Source: Psychrobacter immobilis
GTDB lineage: Bacteria > Pseudomonadota > Gammaproteobacteria > Pseudomonadales > Moraxellaceae
Direction: 5' to 3'
Length of the DNA stretch: 64,000 nt
Assembly (NCBI GenBank): GCA_904846145.1
Contig: CAJGZL010000001.1
Location: 1,302,001-1,366,000, forward strand
The translations under genes were made by a program, and so were the position numbers. Under the pieces are notes generated by a model. It was given only the letters and a program-made list of their open reading frames with translations, was not told the origin of the DNA and did not search any database. Position 1 is the stretch's first letter, and each line of letters begins with the position of its first letter. Shown one piece after another: positions 21,664 through 30,905 of this stretch.

Positions 21664-21719
21664 CATAAGGCTTATTTACGATATAAAAATAGCAAGCTGG
21701 CAAGTTTATACCAGTCGCG

Positions 21720-23087
21720 CTAATAAAGACCACGCTCTTCAAACTTATCAACCAGCTTTAAGGATTGGCTGATCGCTTTGGCGCTACACCAGCTAATGAT
21801 ATCACCTGGCAGGCGAATAGCTTTGCGATTGACGATCCAAAAGTCAGTTAGATCACTACTTTGCTCACTGAGCAATTGCGCAATGAGCTTGCCATTAAGA
21901 TGCGTGAGCGACACACCATGACCGATGCAGCCACAAGTGTAAATTATTTTTTTAGAATTCAAAAACCCAATTTCTGGGGTCATATCAACGTTAACAGAGG
22001 TCGGTCCGCCCCACCTGTAGGCGATTTTTACCTCATTGAGTTGCGGATAAAGCCATTTCAGATGGTTTTCGCAGTGCTGCCATGCTTTTGGATTAATATC
22101 TTTATCCATATTGCTGCCATAAGCCACATCGACCATGCCCCCACCCATGGTAATACGTCCATCGACGGTCGGTCGAAAATAATGTACCAACTGTCTGTTG
22201 TCCTCGAATGCTTGTTTGTTTTGCCAGCCGATAGACTGCCATTGCTCCACCGTTAGCGGCTCTGTGACTATTTGATAAGTCCAGACTGGCAGCTGATGCT
22301 TTTTAAGGTTGACGCTTTTGAGATTAACACTAGGTAAGTTACGCGTATAACCGTTGGTACAGATCACCAGCTTTTCGCTAGTGATACTACCTTTTGGCGT
22401 GGTTACTTTAATAGTTTTGGATTCTTGAATGTCTATTGCAGGAGTAGATTCATAAATGACAACCCCTAGCTGCAAACAGATTCTTTTAAGCTCTCGAACT
22501 TGTTTACAAGGATTTAACAGTCCCGTTTCGGACTCATAAGTTGCGCCAAGGAATTTAGCCGTTTTAAACTCTGCCGCTAGGCTATCTTTAGAGCACCAAG
22601 ACATATCGCTGTCGATGCCAAGCTTTTGAAATAGTGCATAAGTGTTATCCAGCCTCTTTAGTTGCCTATCACTGTAGGCAACACGAAACATGCCCGTGTG
22701 CCTGTAATCTGCTTGAAAATTATGCTCCTCGTTAAGCTTGCGTACATGAGCGACCGCTTTGCTCATATAATGATGCGCCTCAACCGTTTTTTGCTCACCC
22801 CAGCGCCATACCGTTACCTCAGGCTCTAATCCAAACAGCTTCATACTAAAACCGCCATTACGCCCACTAGCCCCATAGCCAATAATAGCCGCTTCAATGA
22901 CGACAACGGTGGCGTTCGGATTAACTTTTTTGAATTCGTAAGCGGTGCTAAGGCCACTAAAGCCACCACCGATGATACAAACATCAGCTGTAATATGGCT
23001 ATCAAGGGCTTTATTAGGATGATAAAAACCATAATCTCGTAACCAAAAAGACTTCTCCTCATACATCGCTTGACTATCCGTTAGCAT
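21720..23087 (-). CDS. FAD-dependent oxidoreductase (DAO family, PuuB-like)
   Basis: A flavoenzyme of the D-amino-acid-oxidase fold, about 455 residues, nearest in pattern to gamma-glutamylputrescine oxidases. The FAD-binding Rossmann motif is clear (ADVCIIGGGFSGLSTAYEF), followed by the acidic residue region (VVVIEA) and GYGASGRNGGF, typical of this group. The C-terminal flavin-contacting part reads IIYTCGCIGHGVSLTHLNGKLIAQ. I choose ATG 23087 (MLTDSQAMYEE) because AAGGAG lies seven bases upstream. An in-frame ATG at 23117 would add a basic MSIFKKRRRV extension. The substrate, probably an amine or amino-acid derivative, cannot be fixed from sequence. No puu genes are adjacent. Confidence 0.85.
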   Translation of the reverse strand: MLTDSQAMYEEKSFWLRDYGFYHPNKALDSHITADVCIIGGGFSGLSTAYEFKKVNPNATVVVIEAAIIGYGASGRNGGFSMKLFGLEPEVTVWRWGEQKTVEAHHYMSKAVAHVRKLNEEHNFQADYRHTGMFRVAYSDRQLKRLDNTYALFQKLGIDSDMSWCSKDSLAAEFKTAKFLGATYESETGLLNPCKQVRELKRICLQLGVVIYESTPAIDIQESKTIKVTTPKGSITSEKLVICTNGYTRNLPSVNLKSVNLKKHQLPVWTYQIVTEPLTVEQWQSIGWQNKQAFEDNRQLVHYFRPTVDGRITMGGGMVDVAYGSNMDKDINPKAWQHCENHLKWLYPQLNEVKIAYRWGGPTSVNVDMTPEIGFLNSKKIIYTCGCIGHGVSLTHLNGKLIAQLLSEQSSDLTDFWIVNRKAIRLPGDIISWCSAKAISQSLKLVDKFEERGLY

Positions 23088-23117
23088 GACTCTTCTCCTT
23101 TTCTTAAATATAGACAT

Positions 23118-23419
23118 GTATAGTCATAATAACAATAAAAAGTGTGAGGACTGCTGTTAGATGATTTAAATTAACTAAAATCTATCTGAAGAAATATTTA
23201 CATATTGGCTTCAGTTTACCCTTGAGTTATCTTGGCAATATGCTACTATCTATATATGCCTTATTAAAACCACATTATAATTATGGTTATTTTACAACTT
23301 TATTGTTATCAATAATTTATGACGCTTTATATGATATTAATTTAAGTCTCATCTTCTAAATGCTCATGAATAATTAAATTTTTAATTTCGAGCTACATCC
23401 ACAAACTAAGGAGCTGATC
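23118..23419. other. AT-rich intergenic region, no gene seen
   Basis: About 300 bp of strongly AT-rich DNA between the divergent oxidase gene and the small Lys-rich gene. It must hold promoters for both, but no clear motif or open frame is visible. Confidence 0.5.
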
Positions 23420-23584
23420 ATGGCTAATAAAGAGAAAGTAAAAGCAGTAAAAAAGGACATTAAAGAAACCAAGCAAGAAATCAAGACTCAGCAGCAACGT
23501 CTTAAAGATCTTAAAAAGGATCTGAAGAAAGCAAAGAAAGAGAAACCTGAGAAAAAATCTAAGAGTAAGAAAAAAGAGAAGTAA
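23420..23584 (+). CDS. Small Lys-rich coiled-coil protein (54 residues)
   Basis: A short gene of 54 codons plus TAA, starting at ATG 23420 with AAGGAG six bases upstream. The product reads MANKEKVKAVKKDIKETKQE..., then RLKDLKKDLKKAKKEK..., and ends KSKSKKKEK. It is about 43% Lys and carries heptad-like Ile/Leu spacing, consistent with a short coiled coil and a basic tail. A good ribosome site and an immediate terminator support a real gene. Nucleic-acid binding is a guess from charge. I recognise no named family. Confidence 0.75.
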   Translation: MANKEKVKAVKKDIKETKQEIKTQQQRLKDLKKDLKKAKKEKPEKKSKSKKKEK

Positions 23585-23632
23585 AGTATTACTTTAAACG
23601 CTTTCTAGAAAGTTGATTTTTGGGTAGGGGGA

Positions 23633-23659
23633 AGGATAGCGTTGGCTATCCTTTTTTTA
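23633..23659 (+). terminator. Terminator after the small Lys-rich gene
   Basis: The stem aggatagc/gctatcct has a gttg loop and seven T follow, about 50 bp after the stop codon. Confidence 0.88.
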
Positions 23660-23670
23660 TTTAAAGTATA

Positions 23671-23966
23671 GGGCGTGTTGAACATTCGATCGTGGCACTG
23701 ACAGTGACTATTTTTTAGGCGCTTCGCAGATAAAAATGGTAAGACGAGTTTTCTAAGCGTCTATTTTTAGCAATGAAGCGGTAAAAAAGAGTTCTGTCCT
23801 TGCAGGTTGATGCTAAAATCGCTCTATTCGTTGTAACCGTCTAACTAAAAACAGCTAGCCAAGGCATCTGCATTACCTGCGACTTTCACTTTCACTTAGA
23901 CTAGAACACGGCTTTGATAAACTAGTAGCTATCAGCAGTGCTCATTTATGAATGTTCAACACGCCC
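23671..23966. mobile_element. MITE-like element, 296 bp, with perfect 17-bp terminal inverted repeats
   Basis: The ends are gggcgtgttgaacattc (23671-23687) and its exact reverse complement (23950-23966), each flanked by TA as a possible target duplication. No open frame for a transposase lies inside. Near the left end is cactgacagtg, a short palindrome. A 64-bp relative with the same ends and same subterminal sequence is at 58384-58447. This supports a mobile family moved in trans. The TA flanks would fit IS630/mariner-like or some IS5-group transposases; the parent is not identified. Confidence 0.85.
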
Positions 23967-24013
23967 TAGATAATAGTTAAGAATTATACGTAAGCTAATC
24001 GCTAAACTTTTCT

Positions 24014-26368
24014 TTAAGCATTGGTATAGCGACTGGCCTCAGGCATCCAGCGGTGGATCAATTGACTGACGTCAGCTTTACGGCTGCTATCGGCAATCAA
24101 GTGCTTGGCGAGGCGCTGCGCAATAGCGAATAGCTGCTCATCACGGATTAGATCCGCTAGATAATAGCCAACATTACCCGTTTGCCGTTTGCCAAGTAGT
24201 TCACCAGGCCCGCGCAGCTCTAGGTCTTTTTGGGCGATTACAAAACCGTCGGTACTATCGCGTAGCACATTCAAGCGCTCAGTACCTGTCTCAGAGAGTG
24301 GCTTTTGATACAGCAGCACGCAATAGCTCTTAGCCCGCCCACGTCCTACGCGCCCGCGCAATTGATGCAGTTGCGAAAGTCCTAGACGCTCAGCATTTTC
24401 AATGACCATCAGTGAAGCATTAGGGACATCGACTCCGACTTCGATGACCGTCGTGGCAATTAATAAATCCAGCTCACCAGCTTTGAACTGCTGCATAATC
24501 GCTTGCTTATCGACCGACTTCATCTTGCCGTGTACTAGTCCAATGCGGATGTCTAAGCGCTCATTAAGATCCTCGAAAGTTGCCTCAGCCGCTTGCGCGT
24601 CCAACACGCTAGACTCCTCAACTAACGAGCAGACCCAATAAGCTTGCCTGCCCTCTTCGCAGTTAATAGCAATACGCTCAATCACATCGTCACGGCGGTT
24701 ACGATCGATAGTGACGGTAGTAATTGGCGTGCGTCCTGGTGGTAGCTCATCAATGATAGAAGTATCCATATCGCCATAGACGCTCATCGCCAGCGTCCGT
24801 GGTATTGGGGTTGCGGTCATGATCAGCTGATGTGGCGTACTGCCAGCGACGCCTTTATTAGTCAACGCCATCCGCTGCTCAACCCCAAAGCGATGCTGCT
24901 CATCAATAATCACTAAACCCAACTTGGCAAATTGCACCGTATCTTGAAAGAGCGCGTGAGTACCAACGACGATTTGTACCGTATTTTCTACAACTGCTGC
25001 TAGCGCTTCGCGGCGCTGCTTTGCGGTTTGCTTACCCGCCAGCCAACCCACGCCAATACCCAACGGCTCAAACCACTGTTTAAAGTTCAATAAATGCTGC
25101 TCGGCTAATATCTCAGTCGGTGCCATGACTGCCACTTGCCAGCCACTATCAAGCGCGTAGCCTGCTGCTCCTGCTGCTACCAAAGTCTTACCTGAACCAA
25201 CATCGCCTTGTATTAGCCTGAGCATCGGAATAGAGGTTGCCATATCAGCGGTAATATCTTTTATGACTCTTTGCTGAGCGCCTGTCAGCTCAAACGGCAA
25301 GGCTGCAAACAACTGATCTGACAATGGGCTCTTATTAGCACATTTCGGCGCTTTAAACTTATGCAGTTGCTGACGCCGATACAATAGGCTGAGCTGATGC
25401 GCGGTTAGCTCTTCAATGATTAAGCGCTGGCAAGCGGCATGGCTGCGGGCCGTAAGCTGGGTTAACAGCTTATATTGCTGGTTGGCGTCAGTATAAGTTG
25501 GCGGAGTATGGAGGAGTACTAGCGCTTCAAATATAGTCAGATTATAGACATTATTATTGATAGCGCTATTGATAGCATTAGGCGCTAGACTACTGGTATT
25601 ACTATGGTTATATATAGTAGGGCTAGCTTTGCTAACACTGTTATTGGCACTGTCGTTGACGCTATTGTCAGGAACTCGACGCGCCAAGGTCGAAAAGATA
25701 TCTTCTGCATCGGCCTCAACTACGATAGGTTTTGTAGGCTCAAAAGGCGCTAATGGCAAGTCAGCGACTACCGCAAAATCCTCTCGTGTAAACAAGGTCA
25801 TCGGCAGACCTTGAGAGCGCACGGTTTGTAGAGCCAATCTAATTAACGTCCGTAGTTTATTTTGATGTAAGCCCTTTACGGTCGGATAAATCGGCTGTAA
25901 TCCAATATCAGTGAAGGCCGTATTGCCTGTGATGATTTGATATTCAGGATGATGTATCTGCTTACCATAACGGCTGACTTTGACTTCTCCGAATAGCTGC
26001 AACTCAGTGCCCAAACTCATAGTTTGCTCAAGGCCGCGATAGACTTTAAAGAATCGCAATCCCACTGTACCCGTACCATCATCTATTATCACGGTCATGC
26101 CGCTGCGCTTATTATCGACATGCACCACGCGACCTTGAATGAGAGCCGCCTGCCCGTGTGCGACATCATTTATAGATACCAGTCGACTGCGATCCTCATA
26201 GCCGCGCGGTAGATGCAACAGCAGATCAAATATACGCGCGATACCTAACTGCGCCAGCTGATCGGCTACCTTTGGACCAACTCCAGGCAGCGCAGATACT
26301 GGCATATCTAGCGCTGTAGGCTCACTATCCATGGGACTGTTTATCGTCTGTATAGCAGGTGTTGGCAT
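24014..26368 (-). CDS. recG: ATP-dependent DNA helicase RecG
   Basis: RecG remodels stalled replication forks and Holliday junctions. The 784-residue product has an N-terminal helix-hairpin-helix-like segment (VSALPGVGPKVADQLAQLGI), the OB-fold wedge domain (ALIQGRVVHVDNKRSGMTV), and helicase motifs. These are Walker A (QGDVGSGKT), DEQH box (VIIDEQHRFG), motif III (MTATPIPRT), motif V (TTVIEVGVDVPNA) and motif VI (LRGRVGRGRAKSYC). E. coli RecG is 693 residues. Much of the extra length is an Asn/Ser-rich insert at about residues 222-275 (25545-25700). ATG 26368 is taken as start; ATG 26332 is possible. Confidence 0.97.
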   Translation of the reverse strand: MPTPAIQTINSPMDSEPTALDMPVSALPGVGPKVADQLAQLGIARIFDLLLHLPRGYEDRSRLVSINDVAHGQAALIQGRVVHVDNKRSGMTVIIDDGTGTVGLRFFKVYRGLEQTMSLGTELQLFGEVKVSRYGKQIHHPEYQIITGNTAFTDIGLQPIYPTVKGLHQNKLRTLIRLALQTVRSQGLPMTLFTREDFAVVADLPLAPFEPTKPIVVEADAEDIFSTLARRVPDNSVNDSANNSVSKASPTIYNHSNTSSLAPNAINSAINNNVYNLTIFEALVLLHTPPTYTDANQQYKLLTQLTARSHAACQRLIIEELTAHQLSLLYRRQQLHKFKAPKCANKSPLSDQLFAALPFELTGAQQRVIKDITADMATSIPMLRLIQGDVGSGKTLVAAGAAGYALDSGWQVAVMAPTEILAEQHLLNFKQWFEPLGIGVGWLAGKQTAKQRREALAAVVENTVQIVVGTHALFQDTVQFAKLGLVIIDEQHRFGVEQRMALTNKGVAGSTPHQLIMTATPIPRTLAMSVYGDMDTSIIDELPPGRTPITTVTIDRNRRDDVIERIAINCEEGRQAYWVCSLVEESSVLDAQAAEATFEDLNERLDIRIGLVHGKMKSVDKQAIMQQFKAGELDLLIATTVIEVGVDVPNASLMVIENAERLGLSQLHQLRGRVGRGRAKSYCVLLYQKPLSETGTERLNVLRDSTDGFVIAQKDLELRGPGELLGKRQTGNVGYYLADLIRDEQLFAIAQRLAKHLIADSSRKADVSQLIHRWMPEASRYTNA

Positions 26369-26622
26369 CGAAAGTCCTAGTCATATAGCTTTTAGAATTA
26401 GATTAGCATATCAACAGAGTTTTGCAGAATGAATAAATGACCTTTGATATAAATAATGAGTTTTAACTTATAAAGCAATATAAAATTCAAACAGATATCA
26501 TTAATGCTGTGTAAGCTGGTGCTTTAGCCCAGCAAACCATTATGCAAAATCACAATAGCGGATAATTTAATGAATTATGCTAAGCTACTACTGGTAATAA
26601 AACTTTAATACTAAGGCTCACT

Positions 26623-27591
26623 ATGGCGAGTATCTCTTTGATTAGACCTATTATCTATACTGGCTTATTTGGCGCGTCTGCCCTGTTGGTGAGCGCTTGT
26701 AGCACTATAACCCCAGCTGCTACGCCTGTAGAACCCATAATAGAAGCGCCGCGCGTGGCTTTAGTGCTGGGCGGTGGCGGGGCTAAGGGCTTTGCTCATG
26801 TCGGTGTGATCAAGGCTTTGGAAGAAAGCGGCATCACCCCAGACATAGTAGTAGGTACTAGTGTCGGCAGCTTAGTGGGTAGTCTCTATGCCAGCGGGAT
26901 CACTGCCAATCGACTTGAGCAATTAGCCTTAACCACCGCTGATAATGAGCTGCTTGATTTTACTTTGTCCAATCAAGGCTTCATCGAAGGCATTAAGCTT
27001 AAGAACTTTATTAATGCTAATGTCAAAGGACAATCCATAGAAGACTTTCCGATTACTTTTGCCGCTATTGCAGCAGAGAGGAGCACTTTAACCAAGGCCG
27101 TCTTTAGCACAGGTAATGCTGGGCTTGCCGTACAAGCTTCTTGTAGCGTGCCGAATATATTTATCTCACCGCGCATTCCCGAAAAAACTGGCAAAAAATA
27201 TATCGATGGCGGCGTGGTCAGTTTAGTACCCGTCGATAGCGCCTTTGACTTAGGGGCAGATATCGTCATCGCTGTCGATGTAACGGCTACTGATAGCACG
27301 GCGCCAAAAACATCTAGTCAGATGTTGAATATTAAATCATTAGCCAGCTTTTGGGGTTTGTTAGAGCAAAACTTAACCACAAACATCAGCACCACTAACG
27401 GCAAGCGTACTAATGCAGAGCTGAACCGCGCCGATATCGTTATTACGCCAAAGGTAAGTCATATCAGCTCATTAGATACCAGCCAGCGCCGCGCTTTAAT
27501 CGACTCTGGCAATCAAGCAACCACCCTACAAATTGTCAATATTAAGCAGTTGATTACGGATAAATCCAAAAGCAAATATGCAAAGCTATAA
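26623..27591 (+). CDS. Patatin-like phospholipase lipoprotein (RssA/NTE type)
   Basis: A 322-residue patatin-fold serine hydrolase. The N terminus is a lipoprotein signal with lipobox LVSAC (Cys26), so the mature protein should be membrane-anchored through lipid. The oxyanion loop GGGGAKGFAHVG is followed by the nucleophile motif GTSVG (Ser80), and the catalytic Asp lies in YIDGGVVS (Asp195), completing the Ser-Asp dyad. Bacterial members hydrolyse phospholipids or lysophospholipids; the exact substrate is unknown. AAGG lies seven bases upstream of the ATG. It is a single gene, convergent with the next. Confidence 0.92.
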   Translation: MASISLIRPIIYTGLFGASALLVSACSTITPAATPVEPIIEAPRVALVLGGGGAKGFAHVGVIKALEESGITPDIVVGTSVGSLVGSLYASGITANRLEQLALTTADNELLDFTLSNQGFIEGIKLKNFINANVKGQSIEDFPITFAAIAAERSTLTKAVFSTGNAGLAVQASCSVPNIFISPRIPEKTGKKYIDGGVVSLVPVDSAFDLGADIVIAVDVTATDSTAPKTSSQMLNIKSLASFWGLLEQNLTTNISTTNGKRTNAELNRADIVITPKVSHISSLDTSQRRALIDSGNQATTLQIVNIKQLITDKSKSKYAKL

Positions 27592-27610
27592 ATATGTAAC
27601 GCTATAAAAA

Positions 27611-27637
27611 AGCACTACCCTAATAAAGGATAGTGCT
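27611..27637 (-). terminator. Terminator between patatin gene and small secreted protein gene
   Basis: An 11-bp stem (agcactaccct/aggatagtgct) with one mismatch on the plus strand becomes a G-U wobble on the minus strand, followed there by six T. It therefore best serves the minus-strand gene ending at 27720. Confidence 0.75.
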
Positions 27638-27719
27638 GCATGTTAAAAGTCGAGAACTATTATTTGATCTAAAACACTGTTAATTTAAAGCGTCGTTGAT
27701 TAAAAGACAGTTAAACCAT

Positions 27720-28313
27720 CTATTTAACGCGCGCACGATACTTAACCATCACCGTGTCATTGAGACCCACGCCTTCTAGATTCCAGCGCACTGACTTGTA
27801 AAACTGTAAAGGGATCTCTTGATTTTGACCATTCATCTGGCCACGTAATGGCATCCGCGCAAAGGTGCTGTTATCAACACTTGCAAAAGCGAAGTCTGGT
27901 GCTACGCCGCCCAATAACTCAACTTGCTGAGGAATACTCATCGTAACCGTCATTTTACGTACACGATCAGCGTTATTATTAGTGAAATATCCATGATACT
28001 CCAACACATTACCTGACTGCAGACGAGTACTATTAGTGACTGGCGATAACGACTCCAGACCATTAGCATCAACAGTGATCAAGGATGCCGTAATTTTACT
28101 GCTTACTGCTTGCGCATTTGAAGCACTGTTATTTGAAGCGCTACTAGCGGCTATTTGCATAGCTATAGGATCAGCTGCTCCCTCTGGCGTTGGCAACATA
28201 GCTGAGGCTTGAGTGACAACCATAGCGCCAACTAGCGTACCAGCAACGACATGAAATAAGCGATGACCACGCCAAGCGGCGAAAGGATTAGCAAAAGAAT
28301 TGGTTTTTTTCAT
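27720..28313 (-). CDS. Secreted hypothetical protein with DUF11-like repeat character
   Basis: A 197-residue protein with a long signal peptide (HVVAGTLVGAMVVTQASA). A low-complexity Ser/Ala/Asn stretch follows, then a beta-rich domain: LQSGNVLEYHGYFTNNNADRV, MTVTMSIPQQVELL and NLEGVGLNDTVMVKYRARV. The wording of the domain (a construct that grows, is balanced and then ends in a motif for tangible tension between terms) resembles the conserved extracellular repeat domains that precede sortase or anchor regions, but here there is no anchor. I do not recognise a specific family. The likely location is the periplasm or outside the cell. It has its own terminator. Confidence 0.75.
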   Translation of the reverse strand: MKKTNSFANPFAAWRGHRLFHVVAGTLVGAMVVTQASAMLPTPEGAADPIAMQIAASSASNNSASNAQAVSSKITASLITVDANGLESLSPVTNSTRLQSGNVLEYHGYFTNNNADRVRKMTVTMSIPQQVELLGGVAPDFAFASVDNSTFARMPLRGQMNGQNQEIPLQFYKSVRWNLEGVGLNDTVMVKYRARVK

Positions 28314-28759
28314 GATATTTGAGATTCCTAATTAAGATATCGATAAAACAATAAGGATAAATACGGCGTCTTACAAACTAAAAATACAAATTAAGAAATA
28401 GTGGCGATTGTTTTAAATTATTTATATTCGAGAATATTCAGATTTAAAGTCAAGTATATAGCATAAAGATTAGGGTACAGCGCTTAGCATAACAAAAACT
28501 TTTTCTTAACACATTAACCCCGTGTTGAGGTTGTGTATAAAACAACTATCTACCTACTAGGGCTCACTATAATAACCGACTTGCTAAAATAAAAAGATAG
28601 CTCATAACTATAATTTTTGCTATGGTAATTCTATAATTGACAAGAATCTAGTCATTAAAAATCTGACTGTTAAAATACAGTTATTAAAATCGTCGTTGTT
28701 AAACTTGTTGTTAAACTACAGCTATCCCCTTTTTCTCTCTACTACTTACTGTCCCTACT
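28314..28759. other. 446-bp AT-rich divergent intergenic region upstream of argA
   Basis: No gene is visible. Close to argA there are short repeated phrases (two copies of gttgttaaact with one base difference, near 28695-28725). They could be operator-like or chance; no named regulatory site can be assigned. Confidence 0.45.
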
Positions 28760-30082
28760 ATGATGACTTGCGCCATGCCTAAGATCAACCCAGAATACGT
28801 TCATTGGTTCCGTAACTCGGCACCTTATATCAATACCCATCGCGGCAAGACTTTCGTGATCATGTTCGGTGGTGAGGCGGTCAAGCACCCTAACTTTAGT
28901 ACCCTTATTCACGACTTTGCGCTACTGCATAGTTTAGGTATCAAGCTAGTACTCGTACATGGCGCGCGCCCGCAAATCGAGCACAACCTCCAAGAGGCCG
29001 GTATTGACTCGCCCCTACATAGAGATATTCGAGTCACACCGCGTATTGCTATGTCACCGATTCTGCAAGCGGTTGGCGCTATTCGTTTGCAAATAGAGGC
29101 GCAGTTATCCATGGGCTTGGCCAACTCTCCTATGTACGGCTCACGTATCGATGCGGTGTCGGGTAACTTTGTTACTGCACGCCCCTATGGCATCCGTGAT
29201 GGCGTTGATTACCAGATGACGGGTGAAGTACGCTCCATCGATATCGATGCCATAAAAAACAACTTAGCTCATAATCATATCGTGATACTAGGATCAATGG
29301 GCTTTTCAGCGACGGGCGAAGTGTTCAATTTATTAGCTGAAGACGTCGCGCTTAGCGCAGCGGTAGCCTTAGAGGCAGACAAGCTTATTTTCTTAGGAGA
29401 GGAAGCTGATATTAATGATAATGGTCGCCCGCTGCATGAGATGATCCCTAATGAAGTCGATCGCTTTTTACGTGAGCGTGATGTCAATAATGAGATAAAT
29501 TATTTCTTGCACTGTGCAAGTAGTGCCTGTCGTCAAGGCGTTCATCGCACGCACATTATCTCTTATGCCAAAAATGGTGCGCTATTAGAAGAGCTGTTCA
29601 CCCGCGATGGTTCAGGGACTTTGATCAGTCACGATCCTTACGAAGAGATTCGCCATGCTGATATCGATGATGTGGTGGGATTGACTGAATTGCTTGCACC
29701 GCTAGAGGATCAAGGTATTTTAGTAGCACGTTCTCGCGAGCGCTTAGAGCAAGAGATTGATCGTTATAGTGTCATTGAGCGTGACGGCATGATTTTAGGC
29801 TGCGCTGCGCTGTATCCATTAGATGATAGCTCAGCAGAAATCGCTTGTGTCGCCGTACATCCTGATTACCGTAATGGTAGTCGCGGTACTGATTTGCTGG
29901 CGTTTTTAGAGCAGCAAGCGCGTAGCCACGGACTACACAAACTATTTGTATTGACTACGCGTACCGCGCATTGGTTTGTGGAGCAGGGTTTTGCAGAGGT
30001 TGATGCTGACAGCTTACCTGAGGCGCGCCAGCAACAGTACTATAATGGTCGCAACTCAAAAGTGTTTCAGAAAAAGCTATAG
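28760..30082 (+). CDS. argA: Amino-acid N-acetyltransferase (N-acetylglutamate synthase)
   Basis: The first enzyme of arginine synthesis, acetylating glutamate with acetyl-CoA. The 440-residue protein has the classical two-domain form. An N-terminal amino-acid-kinase-like domain (FVIMFGGEAVKHPNF, KLVLVHGARPQIEHNL) is the arginine-sensing part in this family. A C-terminal GNAT domain (about residues 290-440) has SSAEIACVAVHPDYRNGSRGTDLLAFLEQQA, the acetyl-CoA loop region, and LFVLTTRTAHWFVEQGFAEVD. No clear Shine-Dalgarno sequence precedes ATG 28760; ATG 28775 (MPKINPE) may be the real start. A bidirectional terminator follows. Confidence 0.95.
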   Translation: MMTCAMPKINPEYVHWFRNSAPYINTHRGKTFVIMFGGEAVKHPNFSTLIHDFALLHSLGIKLVLVHGARPQIEHNLQEAGIDSPLHRDIRVTPRIAMSPILQAVGAIRLQIEAQLSMGLANSPMYGSRIDAVSGNFVTARPYGIRDGVDYQMTGEVRSIDIDAIKNNLAHNHIVILGSMGFSATGEVFNLLAEDVALSAAVALEADKLIFLGEEADINDNGRPLHEMIPNEVDRFLRERDVNNEINYFLHCASSACRQGVHRTHIISYAKNGALLEELFTRDGSGTLISHDPYEEIRHADIDDVVGLTELLAPLEDQGILVARSRERLEQEIDRYSVIERDGMILGCAALYPLDDSSAEIACVAVHPDYRNGSRGTDLLAFLEQQARSHGLHKLFVLTTRTAHWFVEQGFAEVDADSLPEARQQQYYNGRNSKVFQKKL

Positions 30083-30122
30083 CTTGCACTTTTAAGCAGT
30101 TATTCACTAAAAAATAGCCACT

Positions 30123-30158
30123 AAAAAGCCCTCATAGCAAAAACTATGAGGGCTTTTT
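30123..30158. terminator. Bidirectional terminator between argA and the FKBP gene
   Basis: A 15-bp stem including flanking A/T pairs, aaaaagccctcatag/ctatgagggcttttt, with a 6-base loop and T-runs in both directions. It serves the converging genes on either side. Confidence 0.93.
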
Positions 30159-30179
30159 TTAACCTAAAATCTAAGTCGG

Positions 30180-30905
30180 TTATTTTACTTTTAATAATTC
30201 CACGACAAATACTAAAGTGCTGTTAGGCTCGATACCTTGATTTCCTGCTTCGCCATAAGCGATGTCTGATGGGATATAGAACTCATACTTTGCACCTTCT
30301 TTCATAAGCTGTACGCCCTCAGTCCAGCCCGCAATAACTTGATTCAATGGGAATTCAACAGGCTCGCCACGCTCATATGAGCTGTCGAACACTGTACCAT
30401 CGATCAGTTTACCTTCGTAATTGACTTCGACTACGTCAGTTGCTTTTGGTGATTTACCTGTACCTTCGGTCAATACTTTATATTGCAAACCTGAAGCCGT
30501 TTCCATCACGCCTTCTTTTTTAGCGTTCGCCACTAAGAATGCCGCGCCCGCTGTTTTGTTCTCTACGACTTTAGCTTCCATATCTTCTACAAACTTCTCT
30601 TCTTGAGCTTTTTGGTAATCCGTCAATACTTTTTCCATCTGCTCTTGCGTCAAGGCTGATTTAGTACCTTCATAGCCATCACGAAAGCCTTTTTCAAAAG
30701 TATCAAGATCTAAGTCCGCTATAGATTCCTTATTACCATCAGCCATCATGTAGCCCAAGCTATAGCCTACTTTTTGCTCAGCGGTACTTTGTTCTGTTAT
30801 TGATACACTGGCAGCAGCCGTTTCTTTATTGTTAGTGCTACAGCCAGTCGTTAATAAAATAGCAGCGCTCAAAGCACTGATTGTTAAAGTAGTGATTTTT
30901 TTCAT
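30180..30905 (-). CDS. FKBP-type peptidyl-prolyl isomerase lipoprotein (FkpA/Mip-like)
   Basis: A periplasm-facing folding catalyst of 241 residues. The chosen start at 30905 gives a normal lipoprotein signal (MKKITTLTISALSAAILLTTGC, with lipobox Cys). A longer frame to 30983 would bury the signal and is rejected. An N-terminal dimerisation helix region (KVGYSLGYMMADG, LTQEQMEKVLTDYQKAQEE) precedes the FKBP domain from about residue 125: ASGLQYKVLTEGTG, VEVNYEGKLIDGTVFDSSYERGEPVEFPLNQVI, GWTEGVQLMKEGAKYEFYIPSDIAYG. This order matches FkpA and Mip proteins, which assist outer-membrane protein folding. Confidence 0.93.
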   Translation of the reverse strand: MKKITTLTISALSAAILLTTGCSTNNKETAAASVSITEQSTAEQKVGYSLGYMMADGNKESIADLDLDTFEKGFRDGYEGTKSALTQEQMEKVLTDYQKAQEEKFVEDMEAKVVENKTAGAAFLVANAKKEGVMETASGLQYKVLTEGTGKSPKATDVVEVNYEGKLIDGTVFDSSYERGEPVEFPLNQVIAGWTEGVQLMKEGAKYEFYIPSDIAYGEAGNQGIEPNSTLVFVVELLKVK

